NCBI GenBank assembly: GCA_002682825.1
Contig: NOKP01000002.1
Location: 248,001-312,000, forward strand
Reading direction: 5' to 3'
Length of the DNA: 64,000 nt
Source of the DNA: Neonectria sp. B-13
Taxonomy: Eukaryota; Ascomycota; Sordariomycetes; Hypocreales; Nectriaceae
The notes under the pieces are model-generated. The model had not been told where the DNA came from and ran no database searches. It saw only the letters and a program-made list of their open reading frames with translations. How positions within the stretch are numbered: position 1 is the first letter of the stretch; each line of letters opens with the position of its first letter. Shown piece by piece: positions 12,039 to 24,016 of the stretch. Made by a program: the position numbers and the translations under genes.

Positions 12039-12731
12039 TCAATCCCTTACAACCACTGCGCTTTTGATGAAGAGTCCTTCGACTGCAACCTTGACCAGAA
12101 ACCTCGACACACTAGAAACACTCACGCTGTTGGCCATGCGCATTCCGTCACCCTTGCTGTCCAGCGTTTGCACGTCCGCCTTCGTGTCGGTCGGCTTCTG
12201 CTTCGGATCGTCGAATTGCAACCTCGAAGCCCTCACAAGAGTCCAATCCATCTTCGTCAACCGAATCTCCTTGTCTACAAGGTCGTGGTCCTCGAGCGCG
12301 TACTTGATGTTGGTCCACCCCATGAACGCCTTGGACAGCGACGGTAGGTTAGCCCATGAATCCCCGACACCTGCTGTCGACATGACTACAATGCGATAAA
12401 TGCCGGCATGCTCCAGAACCTCGCAAATATTGGCGCTCGAGTCTGCTAGGAAGCGAGGAGGTGAGACTTGAGGCGCGAAAGGGCTGTCGGACTTGCGGAC
12501 CGTGTTCAATGTGATGATGGCCGCAGAAGGTGTCAGGGAAGGCGCCGCGGAGAGAGCGCTTCTTATGTCGGACTGTGATAGTGGCGAGCCAGTGACGACG
12601 GTGAGGCCAGGACGAGGGGTGAGACTGCCAGAGGTACGGACGAGGGCTACCGCTGTATGACCTTGAGAGAGTAATTCAGATACGACGTGCTGGCCGGTCC
12701 GTCCAGTGGCGCCGAAGAGGAGGAAATGCAT
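12039..12731 (-). CDS. NAD(P)-binding domain protein (NmrA/atypical SDR type)
   Basis: A single-exon gene of 230 residues. It begins MHFLLFGATGRTGQHVVSELL, the glycine motif GATGRTG of atypical SDRs with an NAD(P)-binding domain (NAD_binding_10 type), and continues with HTAVALVR at the second strand. Later segments (IYRIVVMSTAGVGDS, then the WTLVRASRL strand) match the usual core. Such small proteins act as NAD(P)H-dependent reductases, flavin reductases or redox sensors. No YxxxK pair of classical SDRs is needed in this group. The start ATG immediately precedes the Rossmann strand. It lies tail-to-tail with the monooxygenase gene, compatible with but not proof of a joint pathway. Confidence 0.88.
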   Translation of the reverse strand: MHFLLFGATGRTGQHVVSELLSQGHTAVALVRTSGSLTPRPGLTVVTGSPLSQSDIRSALSAAPSLTPSAAIITLNTVRKSDSPFAPQVSPPRFLADSSANICEVLEHAGIYRIVVMSTAGVGDSWANLPSLSKAFMGWTNIKYALEDHDLVDKEIRLTKMDWTLVRASRLQFDDPKQKPTDTKADVQTLDSKGDGMRMANSVSVSSVSRFLVKVAVEGLFIKSAVVVRD

Positions 12732-13170
12732 GGTATTCGACGATGAGAGAAACCGTTGAGTACTCGTCTGCCTGAGCTTGTGGAGAAACGAACAGGTTTC
12801 GTTACAAAGGTTGACGGGGTTGCGGATGCATTTATAGAGTTGACCACCATGGTCGGTTCAGAGACAGAGTAAGCCGCTGATTGGTTCGTTCGGTCTGTAT
12901 ACTGTAAACGGAAGCCCCATGCAATCTTATACACGCACGCTAACCCACTCGCTCCTTCTCTCTCTACCTTGAAATGCACTAGGTAATGTAATTGAGGGTG
13001 TGAGAGCGTGATACATGATTGCGACACGGAACTAAGTCTACTCTGTCTTCAACAGTCACTTTTATGTTCTTTTATGTTCTTTTATGAACAAAGAACATTC
13101 TCACTTCCGCATTCAGAGTGTGAAGAATCAGGTGTATGGCTCGGAAACTTGCGCCACTTTGCCATAAATA
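12732..13170. other. Intergenic region between two minus-strand genes
   Basis: This 439-bp stretch is the presumed promoter of the NAD(P)-binding gene and the 3' flank of the next Zn2Cys6 gene. It holds the short tandem repeat listed at 13060-13092. No gene is seen. Confidence 0.5.
13060..13092. repeat. Short tandem repeat, 10-bp unit
   Basis: Two full copies and a partial third copy of the unit TTTATGTTCT stand in tandem. The last copy reads into GAACA, so the end of the array can form a small hairpin (GTTC...GAAC). Confidence 0.8.
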
Positions 13171-14553
13171 TCAGCGTACTTTAGATGGATCCCCTCGACC
13201 ACTTCTAGTTCCACTCCACGTTTTATAACCCTTTACTCTTTCACCCACATCGCTAGCTACGCTCTGCAATCGGTCGATCTCGGTCCGCAGTTCAGCAAAA
13301 AGATCTGGTGAGGAATTTAGTGCCCCCAAGAGAACGATTTTCAGTATCTGATGGAACAAGCGCATGAATGACACTGAAATAAGCTCCGTACTAGGAGGCC
13401 TGATCTCCGTATGAACGAGTTCAAGATCAATGAGCCACGATTCTAAGGAGTCCAGCAGAGATGCTTTCTCGGATAGTAGTCGAAGAGCGTCCCCTGCCGA
13501 TTCGGCATTCGACACTTTGCCGAGAAATTCAAGCGTCGACGTAGCGATTCTTGTAAGCTCTGTCCGCATGTCGGGGGCAATCGTGCGGAGATTGCGAAAT
13601 TCAACAGACTGTTGATGGGACATTATCGGACACACAGACACCGTCGTTCCGCTTATATCGGGTGTTGCTGGAGGATCCGCGAATTTACATGGTGCAGCGA
13701 AGAGCTTGATGATGAAAACATCTAGGAAGGGTAGCTGGTGATGGTTTGCTGGCGCCAATTTATTTGCAGCAACAAAATTTGGCCTTGCCCGATGCTCGTG
13801 CATGATCCTGAGTCCTTGAATGATATGCTGGGCCATAGCAGTGTAATTCCCCCTCACTTGCTCAATGCTGATGAAGATCTGACAGCAAAGTAACGCCGAC
13901 TTCAACCCATTGGAGCCCGGAGACGACAAGTTGGACGCGAGACCGCCTAAAGCCATACAGTATTGCTGGAGGCCATAGTCATAGCTCGGGGTCTGCTGCG
14001 CGACAGACGCTGGAACGTCTCCGGACGTCTCGAGATCTTCCCGAAGAGCTCTGAGAGACGAGACTGCGTGTCGTATCGGCGGATTAGTCAAGCTGGCTTG
14101 GAGGACTTGCTTGGCTTCCTCATCACAACCCAGCTTCACGTCGAACATGGTCTTAATTGAGAAGTAACGGCTGAGGAGGTCGATGTCCTGAGGGGCGATC
14201 TCAGGTAAGGTGGGCCGGATGGGTTGTGAACCAGCGCCTGACTTGATGCTGCCAGCATGAGCGCTGTTGATGGGTTGACTGGTAAAAGATCTAAAGGGAG
14301 ACTCGTAGCCATCGCAAGTACGACCAGTGCCGACACATTTTTGACAAAATGGCTTATTCTCGTCACATTTGACCTTCCTTATTCTATTATTGAGTGAGCA
14401 CAATCACTGCAGAGCTGACCTCCCGTTTAAACCCCCAGCCTTGGGGTGAAGACCGGTGATGGGATTTGAGACTGACCTGCAGGTTGCACAACCAGTTTTC
14501 ACCTTGGTTCTACCTTGGATATTTCGCTTGCGGGCGACAAGGCTTCCAGCCAT
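13171..14553 (-). CDS. Zn2Cys6 transcription factor
   Basis: Two exons on the minus strand, 14553-14477 and 14383-13171 (93-bp intron), encode 429 residues. The intron interrupts the zinc cluster itself: exon 1 ends TGCATCR and exon 2 resumes IRKVKCDENKPFCQKC. Cysteines fall at 22, 25, 32, 39, 42 and 49, the complete CX2CX6CX6CX2CX6C binuclear cluster, followed by TGRTCDGYESPF, the usual linker. The remainder is the acidic/helical region seen in short fungal C6 regulators lacking a full middle-homology domain (LLSRYFSIKTMFD, ALREDLE). Splicing at this position is common in the family. The target is unknown; the neighbouring FMO, NAD(P)-binding and GST genes are candidates. Confidence 0.88.
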
Positions 14554-15101
14554 CGTTGGGCGGGTGTGGGACATTCACGCTTGTCGCGCAACACGGTGCA
14601 GACGAGAGAAAGATTCGTAACAGGCAAGAAATCCGAGCAGACGAATCAAATGATGCACCTTAGTTCATGGCCGGGGCCTCTTTATACCTATAAGGGCCGG
14701 TCCGCTGATGAGCCGAACCCCGGTCCCACAACAACGCAAAACTCTGCTTTCGTGGCTTCCTTAGGCTTTCTCTCTTCTGTCAAATCGAGCTGTTTGCCGC
14801 CGTCTATTCGAGACTCTATTCGCTGGCTGAAAACGCTCCTCCAACGTGTGCTGGTTAGCTGCACTCCCTAGTCTACTGTGTGATATGAGGAGCAGGCGTC
14901 AGCGCTAGCTCGATTAGGTAGCACGAGCGAACCCACCAATCATACGTGCTGTGGAGAGGGCTTCTCATCTTCCTTCTACCAGCACACTCCACATTCCTGC
15001 GACTGGCGCGATTGTCATAGCTCCGTTCCGAGGCACAGTCGTCTCGATGGACTTATATACAGAGTGGCTGGCCCAATCTCTCTCGAAATGAGTACTTGGA
15101 C
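14554..15101. other. Divergent promoter region between Zn2Cys6 and GST genes
   Basis: The regulator and the glutathione S-transferase are transcribed away from each other across this 548-bp stretch, which therefore carries both promoters. A TATATA-like stretch lies at about 15053-15060. Nothing coding is recognised. Confidence 0.55.
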
Positions 15102-15897
15102 ATGTCGAAGCTCATCACAAGCAGCCCTGGATTCGTATCAAAACTACTGCACAGCTCGAAAATGCCAGCTTTTACTCTCTATGGCTCTCGCGGCTCGACC
15201 AACACGGATCGGGTCCGCCTGACTCTCGCCGAAGGCGGCTTCACGGATTACGAACTCGTGCTTCTCAACCTGCAAAAGGGGGAACAGAAGGTGGGTGAAC
15301 TCCTCGCGTGATCAAATTGAATATCACTGACGCTGCTGCACCCAGTCCGAAGAACACATGAAACGTCACCCGTGGGGTAAAATACCCGCCATCACTTTCC
15401 CCGAGGGGTTCACCCTCTACGAGAGTCGCCCAATCTGCAAATACCTCGCGAGGAAGTACTCCTTCCCACTTCTACCCCCGGACTCCGACGTCGAAGCTGC
15501 AGCGCTGTTTGACCAGGCGCAGTCGGCAGAAATGCTCTACTTCGCCGAGCCTGCAGGTAGAATCGCATTTGAGAAATTCGCCAAAAAGTTCATGGGGCTG
15601 CCTCCCAATGAAGCCGTCGTCTCAGATGCACTGCGGTCGGTCGAGACGTTTTTCGACGTGGCAGAACGTCTCTTACAATACAAAGACTACATGGCCGGAA
15701 ACGAGTTCACTCTCACGGATATCTACTACATTCCGCTGATCCAAAGACTTCTCGCATGCGGGTTTGGAGACGTCATCCTTAGTCGCAAAGCTGTGAGTGC
15801 TTGGTGGGACCGCTGCATCAATAGGCCAGCTATACAGCAGATGCTGGACGCTGACAAGGAGGCTATGGCTGCTGCTCGTAAATATAATATAAATTAA
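15102..15897 (+). CDS. Glutathione S-transferase
   Basis: Exons 15102-15290 and 15346-15897 (55-bp intron). From the upstream ATG at 15102 the product is 246 residues; from the ATG at 15162 it is 226. The canonical GST start is MPAFTLYGSRGSTNTDRVR (ATG 15162), with the thioredoxin-like N-domain continuing into exon 2: WGKIPAI with its cis-proline, and YESRPICKYLA, the ES pair that binds the glutathione gamma-glutamyl group. The C-terminal helical domain holds NEFTLTDIYYIPL, the conserved N-capping-box aspartate region. Phi/theta-like fungal class. The enzyme conjugates glutathione to electrophiles, usually in the cytosol. The extra 20 N-terminal residues are Ser/Lys-rich without acidic residues and might direct an alternative product elsewhere. 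Confidence 0.92.
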
Positions 15898-18019
15898 TTT
15901 GAAGATGGGTTGGTTGTTGAAACAATGCCAGTTGTCCCCGAGTTTCCCTGCGATGTCTTCTCTAGTTGCTATGTACATGTTTTCTGTCGGAGAATACCAT
16001 ATACTATGTCATATTCCTTGCTCTCTGAGTTTTCCATCTGTTGTTTCCTGAGCTTTCTGCTTTGTGTCCTTGTGTTGTGCCTCATTCGGTGCTTGCCACC
16101 ATGTATTGCGACTGTATACCTGATTCCCCCAGCTGTCGGCTTTGTCTGCTTGTTGGTCTCTCCTCGTGCCCCAGGAATCTTAGTGTACTGCTCGCAATAA
16201 CGACTACGACTGGCGGTGCCACTTTCTCACGTAGTGCAATGCTCCGCTCGATTCGAGATGCTGGATTACTAGGCATGGGGAGCTCCTGCACCACCTCCAC
16301 AGACCTTGACAAGCGGCGAAGGGACCAATCCTTCCGCATACTTGTGCTTAGGGGGAGCGAGAGTGTGCAAAGCTGTCTGTGATCTGTAGTATTGTGTGGC
16401 ACCGTCTGTAGTGTGCCGGGTGTCTAGTGCTTGGTCGTGCAGGGGATGATGTCGTTCTGTCCAAGATCTCGTCGCGGCGGGACGCTGCTAAAATTGACCG
16501 GCGGGGAGAGGAAGAGGATGGTGGGTTTACTGAAGAAACCCATGTGGCTGTAGTATTTTATAGTGAAAGATAATGACCTTTAGATGCCTGTTTGCTTCTC
16601 GTGGCTGGTCTTAGAACTAGGTACTGAAGGTTCTTGAATGGGATTAAAGTGATAGGAATGGGTGGTATGGGTAGGCGAGGCGAGGGGGTGGGCTCGGCGG
16701 ATAGAGCCCAGCTCAGCCCGGCTCCAGGATACTCAGCCCAAGCTCAGCGACAGCTCACCTTAGGGCAGCAAGAGCTCAGCTCTAGAAACATAATAACTTT
16801 TGCTGTGCTTGAGTTTCGGCTCCGAGTATGTCGGTAAACCCTGGTATTATTTTGCTAAACCTTGCGGTAATTAACCCCTATCTAATAGTAATATACAACA
16901 CCACCCATCCTGCTCAATGAGTACGTTACGCTTTAAAGCTTTAACTTATACTGTTTCCATCGGATCTCCCCGTGTAATAACTAGCAGATTCTCACCATTT
17001 GACGGCGAAAGGTTTCTCAATACCCTGTCTATGCATGCCTCTTCTGCAGCCACCATCACCACTGTAACATTTGCACACGTCACCCGCATCATGTTGATGT
17101 ATGACATCCTCCCATGGAAATGCGCGCTGTTACTGAAGGTGCTTCGCCAAGAAACCTCAGCATGGCTGGTGAGAGTCCAGCTGCAGGTGGCTGAACTGCA
17201 TTCGCGTGACCGCTGCACACAGGTCAGTTACATGTAAGCTTTACGGTACGCGGCATTGATTAATAGGCGTGGTAAGGTGTAATTGGATAGACAAACCTTG
17301 AGACTGAACAACAGGAGCCACAGTTCGGGGCCATGGAGGCGGTTGCAAGTCGGGTCGGCATGGTAAGGGTGCAATAAGATAAGATGGTTGGGATTCTTTT
17401 CGGTTTATTGATTCACTTCGTGATTGTTTGTGACTCAGGTGTTGAATTGAAGTTTGGATTGTTCAAATCCTGGGTACTTTATTTCCTCAGGTAATCTATA
17501 ATCTCTGGTTTAGGCTGTCTTTTCCAGCCATCGCAAAACTCTAGACTGCAGCATCTTGGTGTTGCGATAAAGGCATTGCCAGAGGACGATGCAAACTGAT
17601 CTTGCTTCCCTTGCATTTCTTTTCTTTTCGACTTGGAGAAATGCGTGTCGGTGGTTCTGCGAGTCCTAGTTTTGCGCAGCACGCAAAACCCCCCCACACA
17701 CACCAACACCAACATCCCTGTTGTAGACCTATTCAGCCTAGCCACCCCGCAAAAGAGGCATCTTTAGACAGTTTTAGGGGTGTGATGTAAGACTGCCTCA
17801 CCAGCTTTGTGGTTCGCGCACCACGGCCGCCTGTCAGCCCTCCGGAGACGTGGCGGAAGGCCTCCAACCAAGGCTGACAAGCTGCACGAAATTGTGACAC
17901 CGTCCCTCTTTTGTTCCGCACTCAACCGTCGAGTCAAACCCGTTTGTGGAACCAGTTTGTGGTTTCTCTCGCAACTCCTTTCGATCCATTTACCCTTTTG
18001 CGAACGCCAGCTGCCAGCC
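15898..18019. other. Intergenic, 2.1 kb
   Basis: No gene is supported. Near 16690-16790 there is a run of AGCTCAGCCC-type motifs like one near 23500, possibly decayed repeat material. Around 17690-17720 a C-rich/CACA microsatellite occurs. The stretch from about 17800 is open in the frame of the next gene but has no ATG, so it is treated as 5' leader. Confidence 0.45.
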
Positions 18020-21000
18020 ATGGACTTCTCTAGGCGTCCAGAACGGGCGGTCCAGAACGCGGCTCCAGGGTCCCATACCGCAAGGTCAGAGCTAAGGCAA
18101 TCAGGTGCGCGATGCGACCAAAAGTCTCCCCGATCCATCGGCGGACGCCTCAGAGACAATGGAAGACGGTACTTCAACCTGTCCAACCCCTTCAAGCTTT
18201 CGGCCTTGTCTCAGTTCTACACCAAAGACTGCGTTGCTCCTAGTAGCGTTCAGATACCTGCCTCCGTCGACGCGGCTGCTCCCTCAGCCACGTCACGACG
18301 CTCCACCATGGCGGATTCGCAAGCTCAGTTCCCTTCGTCGAATGAGAGCGATCGACCACGTGAACTGGACGTACCACCAAGCTACAAAAGTTACACAGAG
18401 GTTCCCGCTACGAACGTGACAGGAATGCGGCAGCTTTCCGCCTTTGATACACCGCTGCCGCCGAGGGAGTGCATGGCTCACAACACCGAACAGCAGTCAA
18501 GTGCAAACAGTCTGTTTTCTTCGGAGTTTGAAGCATATTCCAAGAAGCCACGTCACTGGCTTGATCGGATGAGAGGATACACCATACGGAGCCGGGATCG
18601 CATGTCTTTGCCGGCTCCAGAGACTTCGGGCCCCGGTGATCTTTTTGGCGTGGGCAGCCAATACGACTGTGCCAAAAGATCGGCTACGCCTGAACCGCAA
18701 GCATATACACATGAATCCGATAGACAAGGTATGGCTCGTCTGTTCTGTCCTCGATTGCTGCAAGCCCTTATTAATTTGACTAGATCCACGATTTACTACA
18801 GCGTCCAACGTTGGAGACTATGTACCGGATGTGGCCACTGTTCCCGTAAGCAACCTCTTTTAATGTCATCGTGTAGAATGGACCCTGCTCATTGTTCCCT
18901 CCCTCTAGCGACATTGTTCTTCGTGGAACACAAACTTCGAACGAACCTCCACCGCGGCCACCTCGCAAGATGATCACCCCGTCGTACCAATAAGCCTTTC
19001 CGAGTCAGACTACTCCACAAGGAGGTTCTCCAACGACACTGCCCTAAGATCTGGGTCTGTTGTGGAATCGGTATTTACCAGACCATCTTCCATAGTTTCT
19101 ACGGCTACCAGTGGGGATTATACTGGCAGAATTAGCATCCATGCCCGTGGCGGGTCGCCGTGGAAGAGGAACGCCTCATCTTCTTCAATATTGAGCACCT
19201 ACAGAGCATCACCGGGTCCGCGTCCAGAGGTCGACCTGGATGAACACCCTGTTCCGCCTGTACCGCCGGCAGTGACCGCTTGGCCCTCCCGCTCAATTGA
19301 TCATTGGGTCGATTGTTTGGATCATTCAGTCTTTGATCAAGTCACTGCTGCGGGACGGGCGGCTCAAAGACGTCGTTCCAAGAAGAGTTGCTTATGGGAA
19401 GTATTTCAGGAAGATGTAGCAGAGACGTTGGACTGCACTGAGGATCTTTCTCGACTGCGACCCGACATTTGTGTCGAGAATAACCTGGAACCGGCTAGAG
19501 AATCTATCTTGAGCATCATCGAAGAGGGGTACTCGGATGCTGGATGTTCGAATAGCGAAGGTGTGCCGACACAGCATCCTACTTCGGAGGAGAATATTGA
19601 GAGCGGGTTCCTCTCGATTTCTCCTTCAAGCCGAGATGCAACGTCATGTTTCGGAACAGACGCCATGACAGAACAGACATCGGGAGAGTCGAGGCAACCG
19701 TACCGGACTCCTGCTACATCCATCGCCGAACAAACCGACCAAGGGGATCTAGAGGGTCATGATATGAGCGAGGATGATGAGTCCATCTCTGTTTTCACAG
19801 ATGAGACAGACGAATCATTCTATGATGCATTTATTGCTACTTTCTTGGATCCAAGCCTCCTCCCTGCTGCTATCGCTCTCAAAGACCACATCGCCTCACT
19901 CGTCTTGGCAAGAGTGATGGACTGGGCCAGGTCATACTCCCCTGGACAAGAAGCTGGAGGCAATTCGCACAACTTCGCTTCTGGTGCCAGCTTTGGCGAT
20001 GGGGGAGGTAATGACTCGTCAGGTCGGGATGGCTCAGGAAAAAAGAGAGAGCTTGACGAAGGTAACCCGGGTGGTTCAGACAGGGGAAACGGGGACGATC
20101 AGGATAAGCGTCGAAAGACGGAAGCACCCTTGACAAAAGAGGAGATAGTCCAGATGGAGTCGAATCTCGCATGCCCGTTCGCCAAAAGATACCCCGACAG
20201 GAAGTGGCCTCGATGTCAGAAAGCCTGGCCATCAGTACATCGTATCAAGTAAGCCTGCACCTTGCATAGGTCTACTGTTCATTATAGCTAAAAACTCCAG
20301 GGCACATATTTACCAAGTGCATCAACTTCCCATCTGTTGCAACAGGTGCTTCAAGAAGTTCAATGCAGAAAAAGAGCTGAAGAATCACAACCGCGAAGAC
20401 GATCGTTGTAAGGTCGTTGACCCGCCTGAAGACATGCTTGGCATAGATGGAGAGACCAAAGAAAGGATCAGGTCAAGGGCATCTGCAAGAAATGCCCCCC
20501 AAGAAGAAAAGTGGAAGCAAATGTACAAGATCATCTTCCCTGATGTGAAGGACGCGGACATACCCTCGCCATGTAAGCAGAGCCCTCTATCTTTTCGAAA
20601 GGCACAAAAGCGTGATTCTAACTATAGCACAGACTACGACCTACAAGCTCTAGAACTCCCCATAGGCGCTGAATCGCGAGCTCAGTATCGTCGGTTCCTT
20701 CGGCAAGAGATCCCGCCTCGACTTATACGCAAGATAACCCGGAATCTAAATGAGATGCCAGAAGTTCAGGATAACCTTCATTTCGATGAAAGGAAAGTCT
20801 CAGAACTGGTCTCCAAGGCGGTATGGGATGCATTCGACCATGTATTACCCAGTCTCCTGCCGCAGTCAGCGCCTCCTGAAACACCTCATGTTGACATATC
20901 AGAGCTGGCTACCAGGATAGAGACTCAACGCGTGCCAACCAACATCTTCGCACCACAAGTTGGGCAAACCGCCAATGTATCTGTGCCTTGGGGTCTAGAT

Positions 21001-21288
21001 CAGTCGTCCTTGGGTGTACCTGAGATGACACCCTTCTCAGAATCAAGCTATCCTAACAATAATGGACCACTCAACGCCGCGCCTACCCAACAAGATGGTT
21101 CACTCACGAGTCTCCATATTGAGTTGGATTTCCTGAGAGACCAGCCACCTTTCCAAATACCTGCCACAGAATCTGCCAGTCTATTTAGAGACTCGTTTCC
21201 CTCCTTCAGTCCATCCAGCGGGGATGTTTTGCCATCGTCACAATGGTCTGAAGAACCCGATAACTACATCATTGACTTCAAGACCTAG
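18020..21288 (+). CDS. Large C2H2-type zinc-finger protein of unknown function
   Basis: Four exons (18020-18728, 18784-18845, 18909-20248, 20301-21288; introns 52-63 bp) give 1032 residues. About the first 650 are low-complexity, Ser/Pro/acidic-rich and probably disordered, with a KKRELDEGN...DKRRKTEAP basic/acidic patch before the finger region. Around residues 678-745 come CPFAKRYPDRKWPRC with a following histidine, split by intron 3, then HQLPICCNRCFKKF and a terminal H/C pair. This is the paired atypical C2H2 module found in many filamentous-fungal proteins. It is followed by the equally typical region from EERIRSR-like basic residues to QMYKIIFPDVKDADIPSPC. A nuclear or nucleic-acid-binding role is inferred from the finger only. 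The 62-bp second exon is required to keep the frame. The true start could be further upstream if an exon was missed. Confidence 0.85.
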
Positions 21289-22355
21289 TGAGCTATTAGG
21301 GCTCAAGTACCTCCTAGGGCAGGGTTGGCCACTGAGTTTTGATGGTGTTGGTGTGCTTCGTTTTGGGCGTCTGAGTTAGGCTGTGCTGGACTTGGATTCC
21401 TTGCTCGGTACGAACCAAAGAGACACAGCCTTTTGACTTCGCCTGGCCAGCAAGAGCTTCTCTAGCGCTGCTGCTATAAAGGGGTTCCGTCATGTGCAGG
21501 AAACTGTGTGTGAATTAAAGAGGCTACACCGAGATACGCAGTACTGGCGGGACATGATTGACGGTCATCATGGTTTTAATCGTATGTGCATCCTGAAGAT
21601 TAGCGGTTGTAAGGAGATTCCAGAATCAGGGTATAAGGAAGAGGAGGAGGGGGAGACGCTATCTCCGGCTGATAATAGCTCAATTATGCCACGAAAGTAG
21701 ATGCCCCTAATTTCCCTTCTTGCCTCTGATCCTAAGTTAATGCTGCTTTAACCTAAGCTCAACCTAAGCGCACCCTGAGCTTACCCTAAACTTAGTATAA
21801 GCTAATAAAGAATATAGGTCTATGGTTTCTTATTTCAGCCTTCAGTACTTATCTGTTACGGTGCCAGCCTTTAGTACTTTGGTCACGTGGCCCGCGCATC
21901 GCGACCACGTCTCCTCACCCAAACGCCTGCCTCTCTTTAGAATTGAGGGGTAAGCTTCAGCTTATATATTAATGAGAATACCATCTTCTGCTTCCAATCC
22001 ATCTCCCTTACTTGACTATGTATCCTAGAGGTACTTCCATTACATTATCTATTGTATTAAAGTATAAAAGCTCTAATATAATATAGGTTAGCTTTTTTAT
22101 TACTAGCTCTAGATCTAATAGTGATTATTAACTTAATTATAGAGTACTAGTTTATTAGATAGCTATAAGTAGTACATTTTCATTAGTTATCTAATATAGT
22201 TATAAGAGAGCTAACTAAGGGGTAAATAGAAACCCTTATATAGCTATATTCTCCCTTCTTCTACTATAGGTTCTCTTTACCTACTTACTTTATATAAATG
22301 CTTATAATACTAAGTTTATTACTATATATAAATATAATATATATAACCTTAATTG
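21289..22355. other. Transition into A+T-rich repeat territory
   Basis: No gene is seen. From about 21950 base composition becomes strongly A+T-rich with many TA dinucleotides, as expected of RIP-mutated DNA. Around 21730-21800 there are repeated CCTAAGCTCA-like motifs. Confidence 0.55.
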
Positions 22356-22896
22356 CACTATTGAAACTACTGTTTGGACTACTGTTTCTGCTTATCCGCG
22401 ATTGCACTGAACAGTTACGTGTTTCCTTTGCTTAAGCTTAACAGGGGGATAGATCTTTGGATTTTGAACCTAATTATTGACTTTTGCCCCCTCTAGTCAT
22501 ATAAGAGCCCATGTGTATAGCTTAGCAAGGGCTCGCCGGGCTATAGTACGATTCAGACAACAGTCATCTTGTACAATTGATAGTATAGTCATTGTATTAT
22601 ATAGAAGGTTAGATAGAATGCAAAGGGGTAACCTAGAAAGTATAAAGCCTTATAGGCTGGGCTTTTATCCCAAGGGGTTTTAGCCTTTTCTAAGATCTAG
22701 CTTTTCTAGCTGATTGGGATAGTAAAACTTATACCTTAACTTTACAGTAGAAACTTTTATTTTCTTGAGTTATTATTACCTTAGGCTTAGGTATTAAGCT
22801 TATTATACTATTGTTTTTTCTATTTTCTTTTATACTATTTAACCTTTAGCTCTTTCTCTAAGTATATACTATTAAGGACTATTATATTTAAATAAG
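22356..22896 (+). repeat. Left copy of a dispersed, RIP-like repeat
   Basis: This stretch matches 31370-32411 in the same orientation. Shared landmarks include CACTATTGAAACTACT at the left edge, GGGGGATAGATCTTTGGATT in the middle and GGACTATTATATTTAAATAA at the right edge. The left copy lacks about 430 bp present in the right copy after CCCCCTCTAG. It retains more G/C in its centre, where the right copy shows C-to-T and G-to-A changes (for example GCTCGCCGGG here, GCTTATTAAG there). The parent element cannot be identified; a 69-codon frame inside it (22477-22683) has no recognised family. Confidence 0.8.
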
Positions 22897-24016
22897 CTAT
22901 AAATAGACTATTTATACTTATTTAGAATATTATAGTTTAAGTTAAAACTAAATAGTTATTTTTAGTAGAACTATAATATACTAAGTTTTAACTATATATT
23001 CTTTTTCTTATAAACTGATTATTTTAACTATTTATATAATTATTATAATAAAAGTCTTAATTACTATAATTACTAATATCATTACTTTAATTACCTATAT
23101 AAACACTATAATTACTATAGTATAAAAGCACATTCACTTAGCACATTAGACAAGAGCTATAAGCTCCTTAGCTATTAATACTCTAACTGAGTTATACAAT
23201 AACTTACCTTTGCATATTACTTTTATAACCTACATTGCTTACTATAACATCCTTATCAATTCGATCATTAAACACACACCTCCGGACCTACCCTATACCC
23301 CTAGGTTAGACTCGACCGTCATATGATTACACTGAAGTTAGCAATTATTAATCTTATCAAAAATCGCAAATTTGGTTCGCCAGCGAATTCGAACACCCTC
23401 AACCCAAACCCCTGCCCTTGGTAATGGGGCTGCATCCTCCGACGTACCAGCTCAACTTAAGCCTGCCGGACTACATACTCTGCCGTCTGAGCTCAACCCG
23501 AGCGAGGGCTGAGCCAGCCCTGAGCCAGCCTGAGCAAAAGCGGCGATAGATCACGTGGAAGAATCGCCTAATAGTATCCGTAGATTCGTGGCACATAACA
23601 TTGGTGTGGACATGGGCACCCCATATTGCACGTCAACCCCCACAGAGCTATTAACCGCACTGTACGGGGAACGATGTTGTAGCCCCTGAGAGCGTGCACG
23701 GACGAAAAGCATGTATTACAACGACTTCAGGCGTGCACGGGCTAGATTGTAGGTATTACGTCGTAATGCTGACGGCAATCAGTGTAGTAAGCCTCGTGGT
23801 TAGGCTGAAAACAAATGTAATAGCGGGGCTCAGCTTCGACCCAACTTTATCAACATACTTGGAAAGACCTCAGGTGCTTAACTCAGGAAGACTTTATAAC
23901 TCGCATTGCGGCTCTAAAAAGCGAGTTCCTTTCTTTATCCCAAAATTGCGCTTTGCCTACTAGATCGCAAAAAGAATCTCCTAACATAACTCCACATTGG
24001 GCTCGTTTCAACTAGG
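22897..24016. other. A+T-rich remainder and promoter of the gasdermin-like gene
   Basis: From 22897 to about 23300 the DNA stays A+T-rich. From 23350 composition returns to normal, with a possible tRNA-like relic on the minus strand (see findings) and a run of CTGAGCCAGCC-type motifs. The nonamer CGTGCACGG occurs twice, near 23693 and 23732. The final 300 bp should contain the promoter of the gene at 24017. Confidence 0.45.

Noticed and set aside
22477..22683. 69-codon frame in the left repeat as a gene
   Set aside because: It lies inside a RIP-affected repeat, is destroyed in the other copy and has no family resemblance.
21700..23300. A+T-rich DNA as a centromere fragment
   Set aside because: It is too short (about 1.3 kb) and is explained by a dispersed repeat with a second copy at 31.4 kb.
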